Translations under genes and position numbers: made by a program
Part shown: positions 1-7,800 of the stretch, piece by piece
How the letters are laid out: every line of letters starts with the position of its first letter
Numbering within the stretch: the first letter of the stretch is position 1
The notes under the pieces: model-generated
The model's input: the letters and a program-made list of their open reading frames with translations, nothing else
Databases searched by the model: none
Told to the model about the DNA's origin: nothing
Assembly: GCA_050116415.1 (NCBI GenBank)
Contig: JASFOS010000020.1
Span: 1-22,038 of the forward strand
DNA length: 22,038 bases
Direction: 5' to 3'
From: JARRJY01 sp050116415
GTDB taxonomy: Bacteria; Pseudomonadota; Gammaproteobacteria; UBA6429; Thiohalophilaceae

Positions 1-92
1 CGTTCTCTGATGATGACTTGAACAATTTCATCGTTATCTGCCTTGCTCCATCCAGATTCGCAATGTCTTTTCGTGCTGCTACAAAAAAACAT
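1..92 (-). CDS. possible 5' end of an unidentified gene, cut by the window edge
   Basis: An open frame runs leftwards from an ATG at 90-92 to the window edge, giving about 30 residues that begin MFFCSSTKRHCESGW. An AGGA lies 9 nt upstream of the ATG, a plausible ribosome binding site. It would be the next gene downstream of the Fur-family regulator on the same strand, about 110 nt after that stop. I do not recognise the peptide, and a second minus-strand frame is also open here, so the reading is uncertain. Two cysteines and a basic N-terminus are all that can be described. Confidence 0.25.
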   Translation of the reverse strand, partial: MFFCSSTKRHCESGWSKADNDEIVQVIIRE

Positions 93-202
93 TGACAGCT
101 TTCCTGGCCGCCACGTTCTAGTAACAAGTTGTCTTTATTAAAGGGGGGTGGTTAAGAGTATAACGCCTTTCTGTTTTTTTAACAGCGCAAGTATCAGGGT
201 TT

Positions 203-652
203 TTACTGATTTGCTGCCGTACCTGACTGGCGAATACGCACAATCACATCAACCCCGATGGTATCCGTTCCCTCCGGTAAGTCTGGCATGTTCTGAATGT
301 TTACTTCAGCGGCATCGATGTCGGTCAGTTCACCAGTATCAATGTTATAGAAGTGATGATGTGGCTCAACATTGGAGTCGTAAAAGACTTTACCGGGATC
401 GATGATCACTTCACGTACCAGGCCTTTACGGGCAAACAAGCCAAGCGTGTTATACACCGTCGCCTTGGAAACCAGTTCGGTTTCACGGTTGACTCTTTCC
501 AGCACCTGGTCAGCAGACAGGTGTTGGGAACGGGCGAACAGGATTTCGGCAATATCCACGCGCTGTTGAGTTGGTGTAATACCGTGCGCGCGTAGATGCT
601 CACCAATATGCGCGATATCGATCATGGCCTGTGTATATTCCTTAGTCATCAT
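203..652 (-). CDS. Fur-family transcriptional regulator, Irr-like
   Basis: A 149-residue winged-helix regulator of the Fur superfamily. Residues 24-42 (GITPTQQRVDIAEILFARS) are the Fur N-terminal helix, residues 62-73 (SKATVYNTLGLF) the DNA recognition helix, and residues 97-101 (PHHHF) the metal/heme-type histidine cluster. The C-terminal stretch PEGTDTIGVDVIVRIR closely resembles alphaproteobacterial Irr, the iron response regulator. There is no cysteine, so the CxxC structural zinc site of Fur, Zur and PerR is missing, as in Irr. The ATG at 650-652 is chosen because a longer frame would run into thiO; ATG at 647-649 and a further ATG nine codons in, preceded by AAGGA, are alternatives. It follows thiO on the same strand after a 68-nt gap containing a palindromic site. 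A role in iron or peroxide response is inferred from family likeness; the exact regulon is unknown. Confidence 0.9.
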   Translation of the reverse strand: MMTKEYTQAMIDIAHIGEHLRAHGITPTQQRVDIAEILFARSQHLSADQVLERVNRETELVSKATVYNTLGLFARKGLVREVIIDPGKVFYDSNVEPHHHFYNIDTGELTDIDAAEVNIQNMPDLPEGTDTIGVDVIVRIRQSGTAANQ

Positions 653-660
653 GGAATTGA

Positions 661-692
661 GTATAGACCAGCCATTTAGACAAAGTCTATAC
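661..692 (-). promoter_or_regulatory. palindromic operator-like site upstream of the Irr-like regulator
   Basis: Bases 675-691 read TTTAGAC-AAA-GTCTATA, a 7-3-7 near-palindrome whose core TAGAC/GTCTA is perfect. A third half-site, GTATAGAC at 661-668, is a perfect inverted match to GTCTATAC at 685-692 and a direct repeat of TAGAC at 677-681. The alphaproteobacterial Irr (ICE) box has the form TTTAGAA-N3-TTCTAAA, so spacing and outer bases agree. The site lies 23-39 nt before the regulator's ATG, where it could mediate autoregulation. Binding is inferred, not shown. Confidence 0.55.
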
Positions 693-720
693 ATAAGCGA
701 CAATTCCGAATAAAACCCTT

Positions 721-1815
721 CTAATTCAATGAAATAGCGTAAGGCGTGGGGTCCAGCTCGGGGGATTCTCCCAGTACCAGCTGGCGTAACAAGTGGCACG
801 AGGCCGGTCCCAGCACTACCCCGTTGCGATAATGCCCGGTGTTGATGAATACTCCCTCGATATGTGGATGACTACATATATAAGGAATACCCTCGGGGCT
901 GGCCGGCCGCAATCCGGCCCAGTGATGTTCAACGGGATAGGCCTCCAGCCCGGGAATAATTCGTAGCGCCTCGGCATAAAGCTCATCCCGGGCCTGCCCG
1001 GTTGTCTGTTTTTCAAACCCCACGTCTTCCAGAGTGCTGCCCACCAGGACACGCCCGTCCCGGCGAGGAATCACGTAACGATCCCGGCTTAACACGATAC
1101 GCGACACAATCCCCGGCTCGGCCCTGAACAACAACATCTGGCCACGGATCGGTTTGACCGGCAATACCACCCCGGTTTCAGCCAGCAAGGTGGCGCTCCA
1201 GGCACCGCCGGCAATCACTACCTTTGCGGCTTCCAGGCGCCCTTCGCTTGTCTGAACTCCTTTTACTCGCCCCTGGGCAACCAGCAGGTGTTCAACCGGG
1301 CAATGCTCAAACAACGTAACACCTTGTTTTTCAATAGAAACTCGCAAAGACTGTGCCAGTCGCGGGTTTCGTACCTGGCCGACCTCGGGAAACCACAGGC
1401 CATCCTCGTAGTCTTTAGCCAGCCCGGCTTCAATGGCCTGCAGTTGCTCACGGGTTTCCAGGTATTGCAGCGTGACCTGCCATTGTTCTGCCCAGGTTTG
1501 TGCCTGCTGTTGTTCCTCGGTATCCAGGATCAGCAAACCGCTATGCTGCAATTGCGGGTCTATGCCGGTTTCCTGCTGCAATGCAGCCACCAGCTCCGCA
1601 TACACTTTCTGGCTGTGACGCGCCAATGCCGTCACGGCATCGGCATAACGCCAGGGGTACAACGGCGACAAGATCCCCCCGCCGGCCCAGGACGATTCGC
1701 GCCCGGTGGTGTTCCGTTCAACCAGCGCCACTGACAGGCCCGCCTGGCTCAACTCGCGGGCGGACAACATTCCGATCAGGCCACCACCGACGATAATTGC
1801 GTCAAACTTGTTCAC
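721..1815 (-). CDS. thiO: glycine oxidase ThiO (FAD-dependent)
   Basis: A 364-residue cytosolic flavoprotein of the DAO family. ThiO oxidises glycine to iminoglycine for the thiazole ring of thiamine. The FAD-binding GGGLIG is at residues 10-15, the acidic end of the Rossmann fold is in ALVERN, and the ThiO signature GRESSWAGGGILSPLYPW spans residues 38-55. The C-terminal flavin motif GHYRNGVVLGPA is at 327-338. Length is typical for ThiO. The start codon is GTG at 1813-1815 with only a weak GAG upstream. It is divergent from the pilin operon, sharing a 200-nt intergenic region. No other thiamine genes are in the window; in Pseudomonas thiO also sits beside the fimT/fimU-pil cluster. Other DAO-family amine oxidases are possible, but the signature favours ThiO. 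Confidence 0.9.
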   Translation of the reverse strand: MNKFDAIIVGGGLIGMLSARELSQAGLSVALVERNTTGRESSWAGGGILSPLYPWRYADAVTALARHSQKVYAELVAALQQETGIDPQLQHSGLLILDTEEQQQAQTWAEQWQVTLQYLETREQLQAIEAGLAKDYEDGLWFPEVGQVRNPRLAQSLRVSIEKQGVTLFEHCPVEHLLVAQGRVKGVQTSEGRLEAAKVVIAGGAWSATLLAETGVVLPVKPIRGQMLLFRAEPGIVSRIVLSRDRYVIPRRDGRVLVGSTLEDVGFEKQTTGQARDELYAEALRIIPGLEAYPVEHHWAGLRPASPEGIPYICSHPHIEGVFINTGHYRNGVVLGPASCHLLRQLVLGESPELDPTPYAISLN

Positions 1816-2016
1816 AAATCACACTCTATAAAATTCCAATGCGCTATTATGACATTTTCCGACCAATAACGCGCTTAAGTGGCCAATGACAACAAAAACA
1901 ACACGGGTGCCAATTCCATCACAGGCTGGCAACAACACTGACCGCTTATCCGCAATTTTCCCGTGTTTATCTGATGCAGGCTGAATCGCCGTCCACTATC
2001 AACTATATATGAGTGC

Positions 2017-2598
2017 ATGACTATGAAGAAAACCACTGGATTTACCCTTATCGAACTGATGGTTGCCCTGGCCGTGTTTGCCATCATGGCGGCCATCGCG
2101 GTGCCCAATTTACAGGGTTTATTACAGCGCAATGGCATCTCCAACCAGACCAACATGCTGGTGGCCAACCTGAACCTAGCGCGCAGCGAGGCGGTTAAAC
2201 GTAACGCGCGAATTGCCCTCTGCTGGGCTAATGCCGACCAGGATGCCTGCTTGACCAGCACTGACCCAACACCATGGGAAGATGGCTGGCTGGTGTTTAT
2301 TGATAGTGACGAAGATGAAGAACTGGATGCCGGTGAAACCATCCTGCGGGTCAACGACCCGGTGGGCAGTGGTAACACCATCCGCAGCGGTCAATATAAG
2401 AATACCCTGTTTTATAACGGTGACGGCAGCATCAGTGCCGCGGGTACCTTCCGTATTTGTGATAAAGCCGGTAATGAGAAGTTTGCCAAGGCCATCAACA
2501 TCCAGTCTTCCGGCATTATTTCCCTGGCCAAGGACACCGATGCCACGCCAGACGATATCAGTAATGATTTCCAGAACAACAACATTGCATGCCCGTAA
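2017..2598 (+). CDS. type IV minor pilin, GspH/FimT/FimU family
   Basis: A 193-residue prepilin. The short leader ends at Gly8 and is followed by FTLIEL, with Phe+1 and Glu+5 for PilD cleavage, N-methylation and assembly; the hydrophobic helix runs to about residue 32. ARSEAVKRN and the GspH-type C-terminal half (FRICDKAGN) place it in the GspH/FimT family. An EF-hand-like loop, DSDEDEELDAGE, spans residues 96-107. The C-terminal GRxR DNA-binding motif described for uptake pilin FimT is absent (GIISLAK stands there), which favours a FimU-like minor pilin that primes pilus assembly. ATG at 2017 or the in-frame ATG at 2023 could be the start; a GAG at 2011-2013 fits 2023 better. It is the first gene of the pil operon; its stop directly abuts pilV. 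Confidence 0.88.
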   Translation: MTMKKTTGFTLIELMVALAVFAIMAAIAVPNLQGLLQRNGISNQTNMLVANLNLARSEAVKRNARIALCWANADQDACLTSTDPTPWEDGWLVFIDSDEDEELDAGETILRVNDPVGSGNTIRSGQYKNTLFYNGDGSISAAGTFRICDKAGNEKFAKAINIQSSGIISLAKDTDATPDDISNDFQNNNIACP

Positions 2599-3075
2599 AT
2601 GACTATGAACAGATACACATTCCAACATGTAAAAAAACAGGCCGGCTTCTCCCTGCTGGAAGTGATGGTTGCACTGGTGATTTTTTCCATCGGCCTGATT
2701 GGCCTCGCCGGGCTGCAATCCGCCAGCCTGGGGTTTAACCACAGTGCCTACCTGCGTAGCCAGGCCATTTTCCTCGCCTATGAAGTACTGGATCAAATCC
2801 GTGCCAACCCGGAAGCCTCTGCCAATTATGGCGGCGTGACCTTTTCCAGTGCCGGGGTCAACAATGACTGCCTGGGTACCACCAACTGCAGTTCCACGGA
2901 AATGGCGCAAAACGATGTTTACTGGTGGAAACAATCACTTGAAGAAATCCTGCCCAACGGCAAGGGATCGGTAACCAGTAATGGCGCCAGTCCCCCGGTT
3001 TACACCGTCGTTATCCAGTGGGATGACAGCGCCACCGAAAGCGGTAGTTCTATTGTAATAAGGTCCGAAATATGA
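2599..3075 (+). CDS. pilV: type IV minor pilin PilV
   Basis: A 158-residue minor prepilin. A basic 16-residue leader ends in Gly and is followed by FSLLEVMVALVIFSIGLIGL, with Glu at +5 for core-helix packing. The motif LAGLQSASL and a helix rich in Ala and Arg (AYLRSQAIFLAYEVLDQIRA) are typical of PilV. Two cysteines 7 residues apart (CLGTTNC) could form a disulfide loop. PilV acts with FimU, PilW, PilX and PilE as a tip complex that starts pilus assembly in the inner membrane. The ATG starts right after the preceding stop with no visible Shine-Dalgarno, so translational coupling is likely; ATG at 2605 is an alternative. The stop overlaps the start of pilW. Confidence 0.9.
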   Translation: MTMNRYTFQHVKKQAGFSLLEVMVALVIFSIGLIGLAGLQSASLGFNHSAYLRSQAIFLAYEVLDQIRANPEASANYGGVTFSSAGVNNDCLGTTNCSSTEMAQNDVYWWKQSLEEILPNGKGSVTSNGASPPVYTVVIQWDDSATESGSSIVIRSEI

Positions 3076-4253
3076 GAATGCCAGACAAACAGTCACGCGG
3101 CTTTACGCTTGTTGAGATCATGATCGCCATCGCGATCTCCTCGATCCTGATGCTGGGGGTAACGCAGATTTTCAGCGCCAATAAACGCGGCAGCATGATC
3201 AGCAACGGCCTGGGACGTATCCAGGAAAACGCCCGCTACGCGATGCGTAAACTGACCCAGGATATGCGCATGGCCGGTTACACCGGTTGCTCCGGCAAGT
3301 ACGACAACCACCTGGATAAAACCGACCCGGCCTACGACGACGACCTGTTCGAAATTGAAAACGCCACCGGCGGCTGGGAATACACCGGCGGCAGTAGTAC
3401 CAGCGTGACCCAGCCAGGCGTGGGCACGGCTTATCAACTGCCCTCCAGTATCGCCCTGGATAGCGATGCCACCAACTGGGAAGACACCGATGACGGCGAT
3501 GCCTTACCGGCTTCACTGGTGGCGCGCGCCATTCCCGGCAGCGACGTGCTGATTTTGAAATGGGCAGCCGAGCCCGATTCCAGTTACAACTTCCAGGTCA
3601 AGAACATGAACACGACTAAGGAAGCGATTAATACCGTGGCGCAAACCAACATCCCTGCCGGCACCATCGTCATCATTACCGATTGCAGCCAGGGCGACAT
3701 CTTCCAGAACACCTCCAATGCTAATGCGTCTTCGGTGGCCCGCGGTACCGCCGGTAGCCACAAGCCTGGCAACACCAACCCGGGTTCCACCAACTGGTCG
3801 CACAACTATCCCAGTGGTGCCACCCTGTTGCAGTTTATCAGCCGTGCCTACTTCATCGGTATCGGCGCCAGCGGTGAACCGGCCTTGTGGCGCGCCACCT
3901 ATATCGAGGGCACCGCCACCGGCATCGTCTATGAAGAAATTGCCGAAGGCATCGAAAACATGCAGGTGCTGTACGGGGAAGATGTCAACGCGGTTAACGA
4001 TACCGCCGACGATGACAATGATGTACCACCTACTACCATCGACCGTTATGTTACTGCCCAACAACTAACGGATCATTTCCATGTGGCGGGCCTGAAAGTG
4101 GCGCTGCTGGCCCGTTCTACCGAGGAAGTGAAACAATCAGCCTCCTCTGACACCTATACCCTGCTGGATACGCCGATCGCCTCACCCAGTGATCGTCGTA
4201 TGCGTTACGTGTTTACCAGTACCGTTAAACTTCGCAACAGGGGTATCAAGTAA
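3072..4253 (+). CDS. pilW: type IV minor pilin PilW
   Basis: A 393-residue prepilin, longer than the usual Pseudomonas PilW (about 270). The leader ends at Gly10, followed by FTLVEIMIAIAISSILMLG with Glu at +5. The family region GRIQENARYAMRKLTQDMR, then MAGYTGC, matches the PilW pattern, and the C-terminal part (LKVALLARS, then YVFTSTVKLRNRG) is the conserved PilW end. The middle is rich in Asp, Thr, Ser and Gly, including an acidic DTADDDNDV stretch. The start overlaps the pilV stop as ATGA, and AAGG lies 9 nt upstream. It belongs to the minor-pilin priming complex at the inner membrane and pilus tip. Confidence 0.9.
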   Translation: MRMPDKQSRGFTLVEIMIAIAISSILMLGVTQIFSANKRGSMISNGLGRIQENARYAMRKLTQDMRMAGYTGCSGKYDNHLDKTDPAYDDDLFEIENATGGWEYTGGSSTSVTQPGVGTAYQLPSSIALDSDATNWEDTDDGDALPASLVARAIPGSDVLILKWAAEPDSSYNFQVKNMNTTKEAINTVAQTNIPAGTIVIITDCSQGDIFQNTSNANASSVARGTAGSHKPGNTNPGSTNWSHNYPSGATLLQFISRAYFIGIGASGEPALWRATYIEGTATGIVYEEIAEGIENMQVLYGEDVNAVNDTADDDNDVPPTTIDRYVTAQQLTDHFHVAGLKVALLARSTEEVKQSASSDTYTLLDTPIASPSDRRMRYVFTSTVKLRNRGIK

Positions 4254-4786
4254 TGAACATATATCCCCACATACCAACTATACCGCGTCATCAGAAAGGG
4301 GTGGTGATCATCGTCGCCCTGGTCATGTTGCTGGCCATGACGGTGATATCCGTGTCATCCATGACGAGCAGCACCATTGAAGAGCGCATGTCGGCCAACC
4401 TGCGTGATCGCGAAACCGCGTTGCAGGCGGCAGAAACCGCATTACGCTATGGTGAACGCCTGGCCAACACGATCCCGGTCGCCTCGTTTACCGATACCTG
4501 TGATAACGGCTACTGTAAAAATGATATCACCATCGGTGCGGATCAACATTTTTACAAGGATGCCACGGTCTGGGCCGATTCCGACAAATATTTTGTCTAC
4601 CCGAATGATATTGCCGAGGTTCCCAACGAACCCAAGATCATTATCGAGTACATGGGTCAACAGCGGCAGGATTTCACAAAACCGATACAACCCACGGATC
4701 CCATTATTTACCGCATTACTGCGCTGGCAACCGGGCAAAGTGATAACGCACGGGTCATGCTGCAATCAACTTATATCGAACCTTAA
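4253..4786 (+). CDS. pilX: type IV minor pilin PilX
   Basis: A 177-residue minor prepilin. A 16-residue leader ends HQKG, followed by VVIIVALVMLLAMTVISVSS. The mature residue 5 is Val, not Glu; PilX proteins commonly lack this Glu, so the gene is probably intact. The following RMSANLRDRETALQAAETAL corresponds to the conserved PilX helix. CDNGYC may form a small disulfide loop. The start overlaps the pilW stop (TAATG), so the two are translationally coupled. PilX links the minor-pilin complex to PilY1 in studied systems. The pilY1 gene begins about 30 nt downstream. Confidence 0.88.
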   Translation: MNIYPHIPTIPRHQKGVVIIVALVMLLAMTVISVSSMTSSTIEERMSANLRDRETALQAAETALRYGERLANTIPVASFTDTCDNGYCKNDITIGADQHFYKDATVWADSDKYFVYPNDIAEVPNEPKIIIEYMGQQRQDFTKPIQPTDPIIYRITALATGQSDNARVMLQSTYIEP

Positions 4787-4819
4787 ATTCATCCAGTCAG
4801 ATTACATTTGGTGATGATT

Positions 4820-7800
4820 ATGAAAACTATTACGTCTCTTATCCACAAAGCAAGCATCTCGGGCCTTGTTGCCATGAGCCTGTTGGTCTTACAGCCAACA
4901 ACATCACATGGTCTGACTGGTAATCTGGATGAATTCAGTGCCATACCACCCACCGTAAACAGCTCCACGGTACCGCTGGTGATGCTGGTAATGAGTAACG
5001 ATCACCAGCTTTTTTACAAGGCCTACAACGACTGGAGTGACCTGGATGGCGATGGCACTATTGATAGTACTTACAACCATGACATCGACTATTACGGCTA
5101 TTTTGATTCTTACAAATGCTATGAGTATGACTCCTCTGACAGCCGTTTCGAACCCGAAGAAATAACCACTGACAAGTACTGTACCGGGCCGGGCCTGACC
5201 AACACCTGGAGTGGTAACTTCCTCAACTGGGCCACCATGACCCGCATGGATGTATTGCGTAAGGTGCTGTATGGCGGCAAACGTGTCGAAGATGATATTG
5301 GTGACACCACGCTGGAACGCGCCTACCTGCCTTCCGATGCGCACAGCTTTGCCAAGTTTATCGATGCGTCAGCTATCCCAGTCGAAAACTTAACACCTTT
5401 TTCATCAGGCCAGGACCTGACGTTCTGTAATACCACCTATAACTCGAGCACCACCGACGAATCCCAGGACACCACCGAGCCACCGCTGGTACGTGTGGCA
5501 AAAGGTGACTTCCGTTACTGGGCGGCCAATGAGCGCTGGCAATGCACCTGGGACGATGAGCGTGGTGATAACAGTAACAGCACCGGCACCAATACCCCTG
5601 CCTCGGCCGCTACCTCGGATCCCAGCAGCAGCACCGATGGCGCCACCTACAGCGGCAACGGTCCCGATTACATCGTGCGCGTGGAAGTGTGTGATGAAGA
5701 CCTGATTGGCAAAGAGAAAAACTGTAAGGAATATTCTACCGATAATTACAAACCCACCGGCGTGTTGCATACCCATGGTGAAAATAACTCCATGGAATTT
5801 GGCCTGCTGACCGGCTCCTATGAAAAGAACAAGTCCGGTGGCGTGGTCCGCAAGAATATCTCCACCTTCACCGACGAACTGGAAACAGACGGTGACGGTA
5901 ACCTGACCGGCCAGTTCGATACCTCGGTCAACGGTATCGTCGCCTCCATCAATAAAATGCGCATCAGCCGTTACCAGTACAGCGAGGGTTTCTACAACGA
6001 GACCGATAACTGTCCCTGGGGCCTGACCTCGTTCAGCGACGGCGACTGCTCCAACTGGGGTAACCCGGCCAGTGAAATGTACCTGGAAGCGGTACGTTAC
6101 TTTGCGGGCCTGAGTAAAACCGCAGCGTTTGATGCCGATGACAGCAGTTATATTCCCGGCCTCACTGATGTCGCGTCCTGGACCGATCCACTCAGCAGCG
6201 ACAACTATTGTGCCGCCTGTAATATCATCGTACTGAATACCAGTGACTTCTCCTATGATGATGATCAACTGGATATGAGCGGCCTCAATGGTAGTCCCTC
6301 GGCCACTGACTACACCGATGATATCGGTGATGACGAAGGCATTAGCGGTAACGACTGGTTTGTCGGTGAGACCTCGCTGGCCACGGATCAACTCTGTACC
6401 GCCAAGACCATTTCCAACCTGGGCAGTATCAAGGGCCTGTGCCCCGGTGCACCTCGCCTGCAAGGTACCTATAACATCGCGGGTATCGCCCATTACGCGC
6501 AAACCAATGATATCCGTTCCGACCTGTCCGGCACGCAAAAAATCAAAACCTACGCGGTCTCGCTCAGCCCGGCGGTGCCCAAGATTGAAATCCCGGTACC
6601 GGGTGCTGCGAGCGGTGAAAAAGTTTCTATTCTACCCGCCTGTCGCAATACCGATCTTTCGCCAGATGCCAACTGCGCCATCGTCGACTTCAAGGTTGTC
6701 GAGCCCCATACTGACCTGGGTGGCGGCAGTTACGGTGGCAGTTTCTACGTCAACTGGGAAGACAGTGAGCAAGGGGGTGACTATGACCAGGATATGAAAG
6801 GCACCATCAGCTACGTGATTAACAGTTCACAAATCACTGTCTACACCAATGTTGATTCCAAGTTCGGCTCTTACCCCATGGGTTTTGGCTACATCATCAG
6901 TGGCACCACCAATGACGGTTTCCGGGTGCATTCCGGGGTCGATAACTTCCGCTATACCGACCCGGACGGCCTGGCTGACTGTAACAGTAACTGCAACCTC
7001 GCCGATGGGGTAACCAGCCAGACCTACAATATAGGTGTTTCCAGCGCCTCGCTGCTGAAAGACCCGCTCTGGTATGCCGCCAAGTGGGGGGGCTTTATCG
7101 ATACCAACGGTGACAATACCCCTGACCAGTCGCTGGAATGGGATAGCAAAAATAACGAAACCGGCCAGCCGGTTCCCGATGGTATTCCGGATACCTACTT
7201 CCTGGTCACCAACCCGGGCAATTTCGAGGAACGCCTGGATGAGCAACTCAATGACATCAAGCGCCGTGTCTCTTCCGGTACCGCGGCAGCGGTTATTGCT
7301 GACGCAGTCACCATGCAAGGTGCCCTGGTACAGGCCATCTACCAGCCGCAACTGGACAAGAACGGTAAAACCGTCACCTGGTCAGGCATGCTACACAGTG
7401 TATTCATCGATCAAGACGGCTTTTTACGTGAAGACACCAACCAGAATGCCGCGCTGGATAGCACTGACGCCTACATCAAGATTGCCTACAGCGCCGACCA
7501 GGGACGTACCCAGGTCTGGTACTGTAGCGAATCGGGTGGCAACCTGACTTGTGATGTGGTCGATCGTAAGGAAATCGAGGAGCTGAAATCCATCTGGAAT
7601 GCGCGTGACCAGCTGGCCATTTTCGATGCCACGGATTCACGCCTCACCTCGCAGCGTGCTTATGGCACCTCGTTCGCTGACTCCTCCAACGGTGGCCGTT
7701 ACATCTTTACCTGGCTGGATGATGATGGTGATGGAAAAGTCGATTCCGGGGAAGCAGTTGACTTTACCGCCAGCAACTTTAGCAGTTCGAACTACGGTTA

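Noticed and set aside
121..202. Terminator downstream of the Fur-family gene
   Set aside because: Only a 5-bp stem (CTGTT/AACAG) is visible, with no U-tract on the gene's strand.
148..405. 85-codon plus-strand frame over the 3' end of the Fur-family gene
   Set aside because: Antisense to conserved Fur-family sequence, with no supporting ribosome site and no family likeness.
653..799. N-terminal extension of the Fur-family frame to 198 residues
   Set aside because: The extra 49 residues would overlap thiO and cover the palindromic operator; Fur-family homology starts only after the ATG at 650-652.
1816..2016. Sigma-54 or AlgR-type site upstream of the pil operon
   Set aside because: TGGCAA near 1925 lacks the matching GC at -12 spacing, and I found no convincing AlgR-like site; the promoter remains undefined.
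2176..2934. 252-codon minus-strand frame across fimU and pilV
   Set aside because: It overlaps two genuine prepilin genes in antisense and has no domain-like pattern.
4301..4360. PilX as a broken pilin because mature residue 5 is Val
   Set aside because: PilX proteins commonly lack Glu5, and the rest of the gene is intact.
5405..6538. 377-codon open frame on the minus strand inside pilY1
   Set aside because: It is antisense to well-supported PilY1 sequence, has low-complexity composition, and resembles no family; the long frame follows from codon bias of the real gene.
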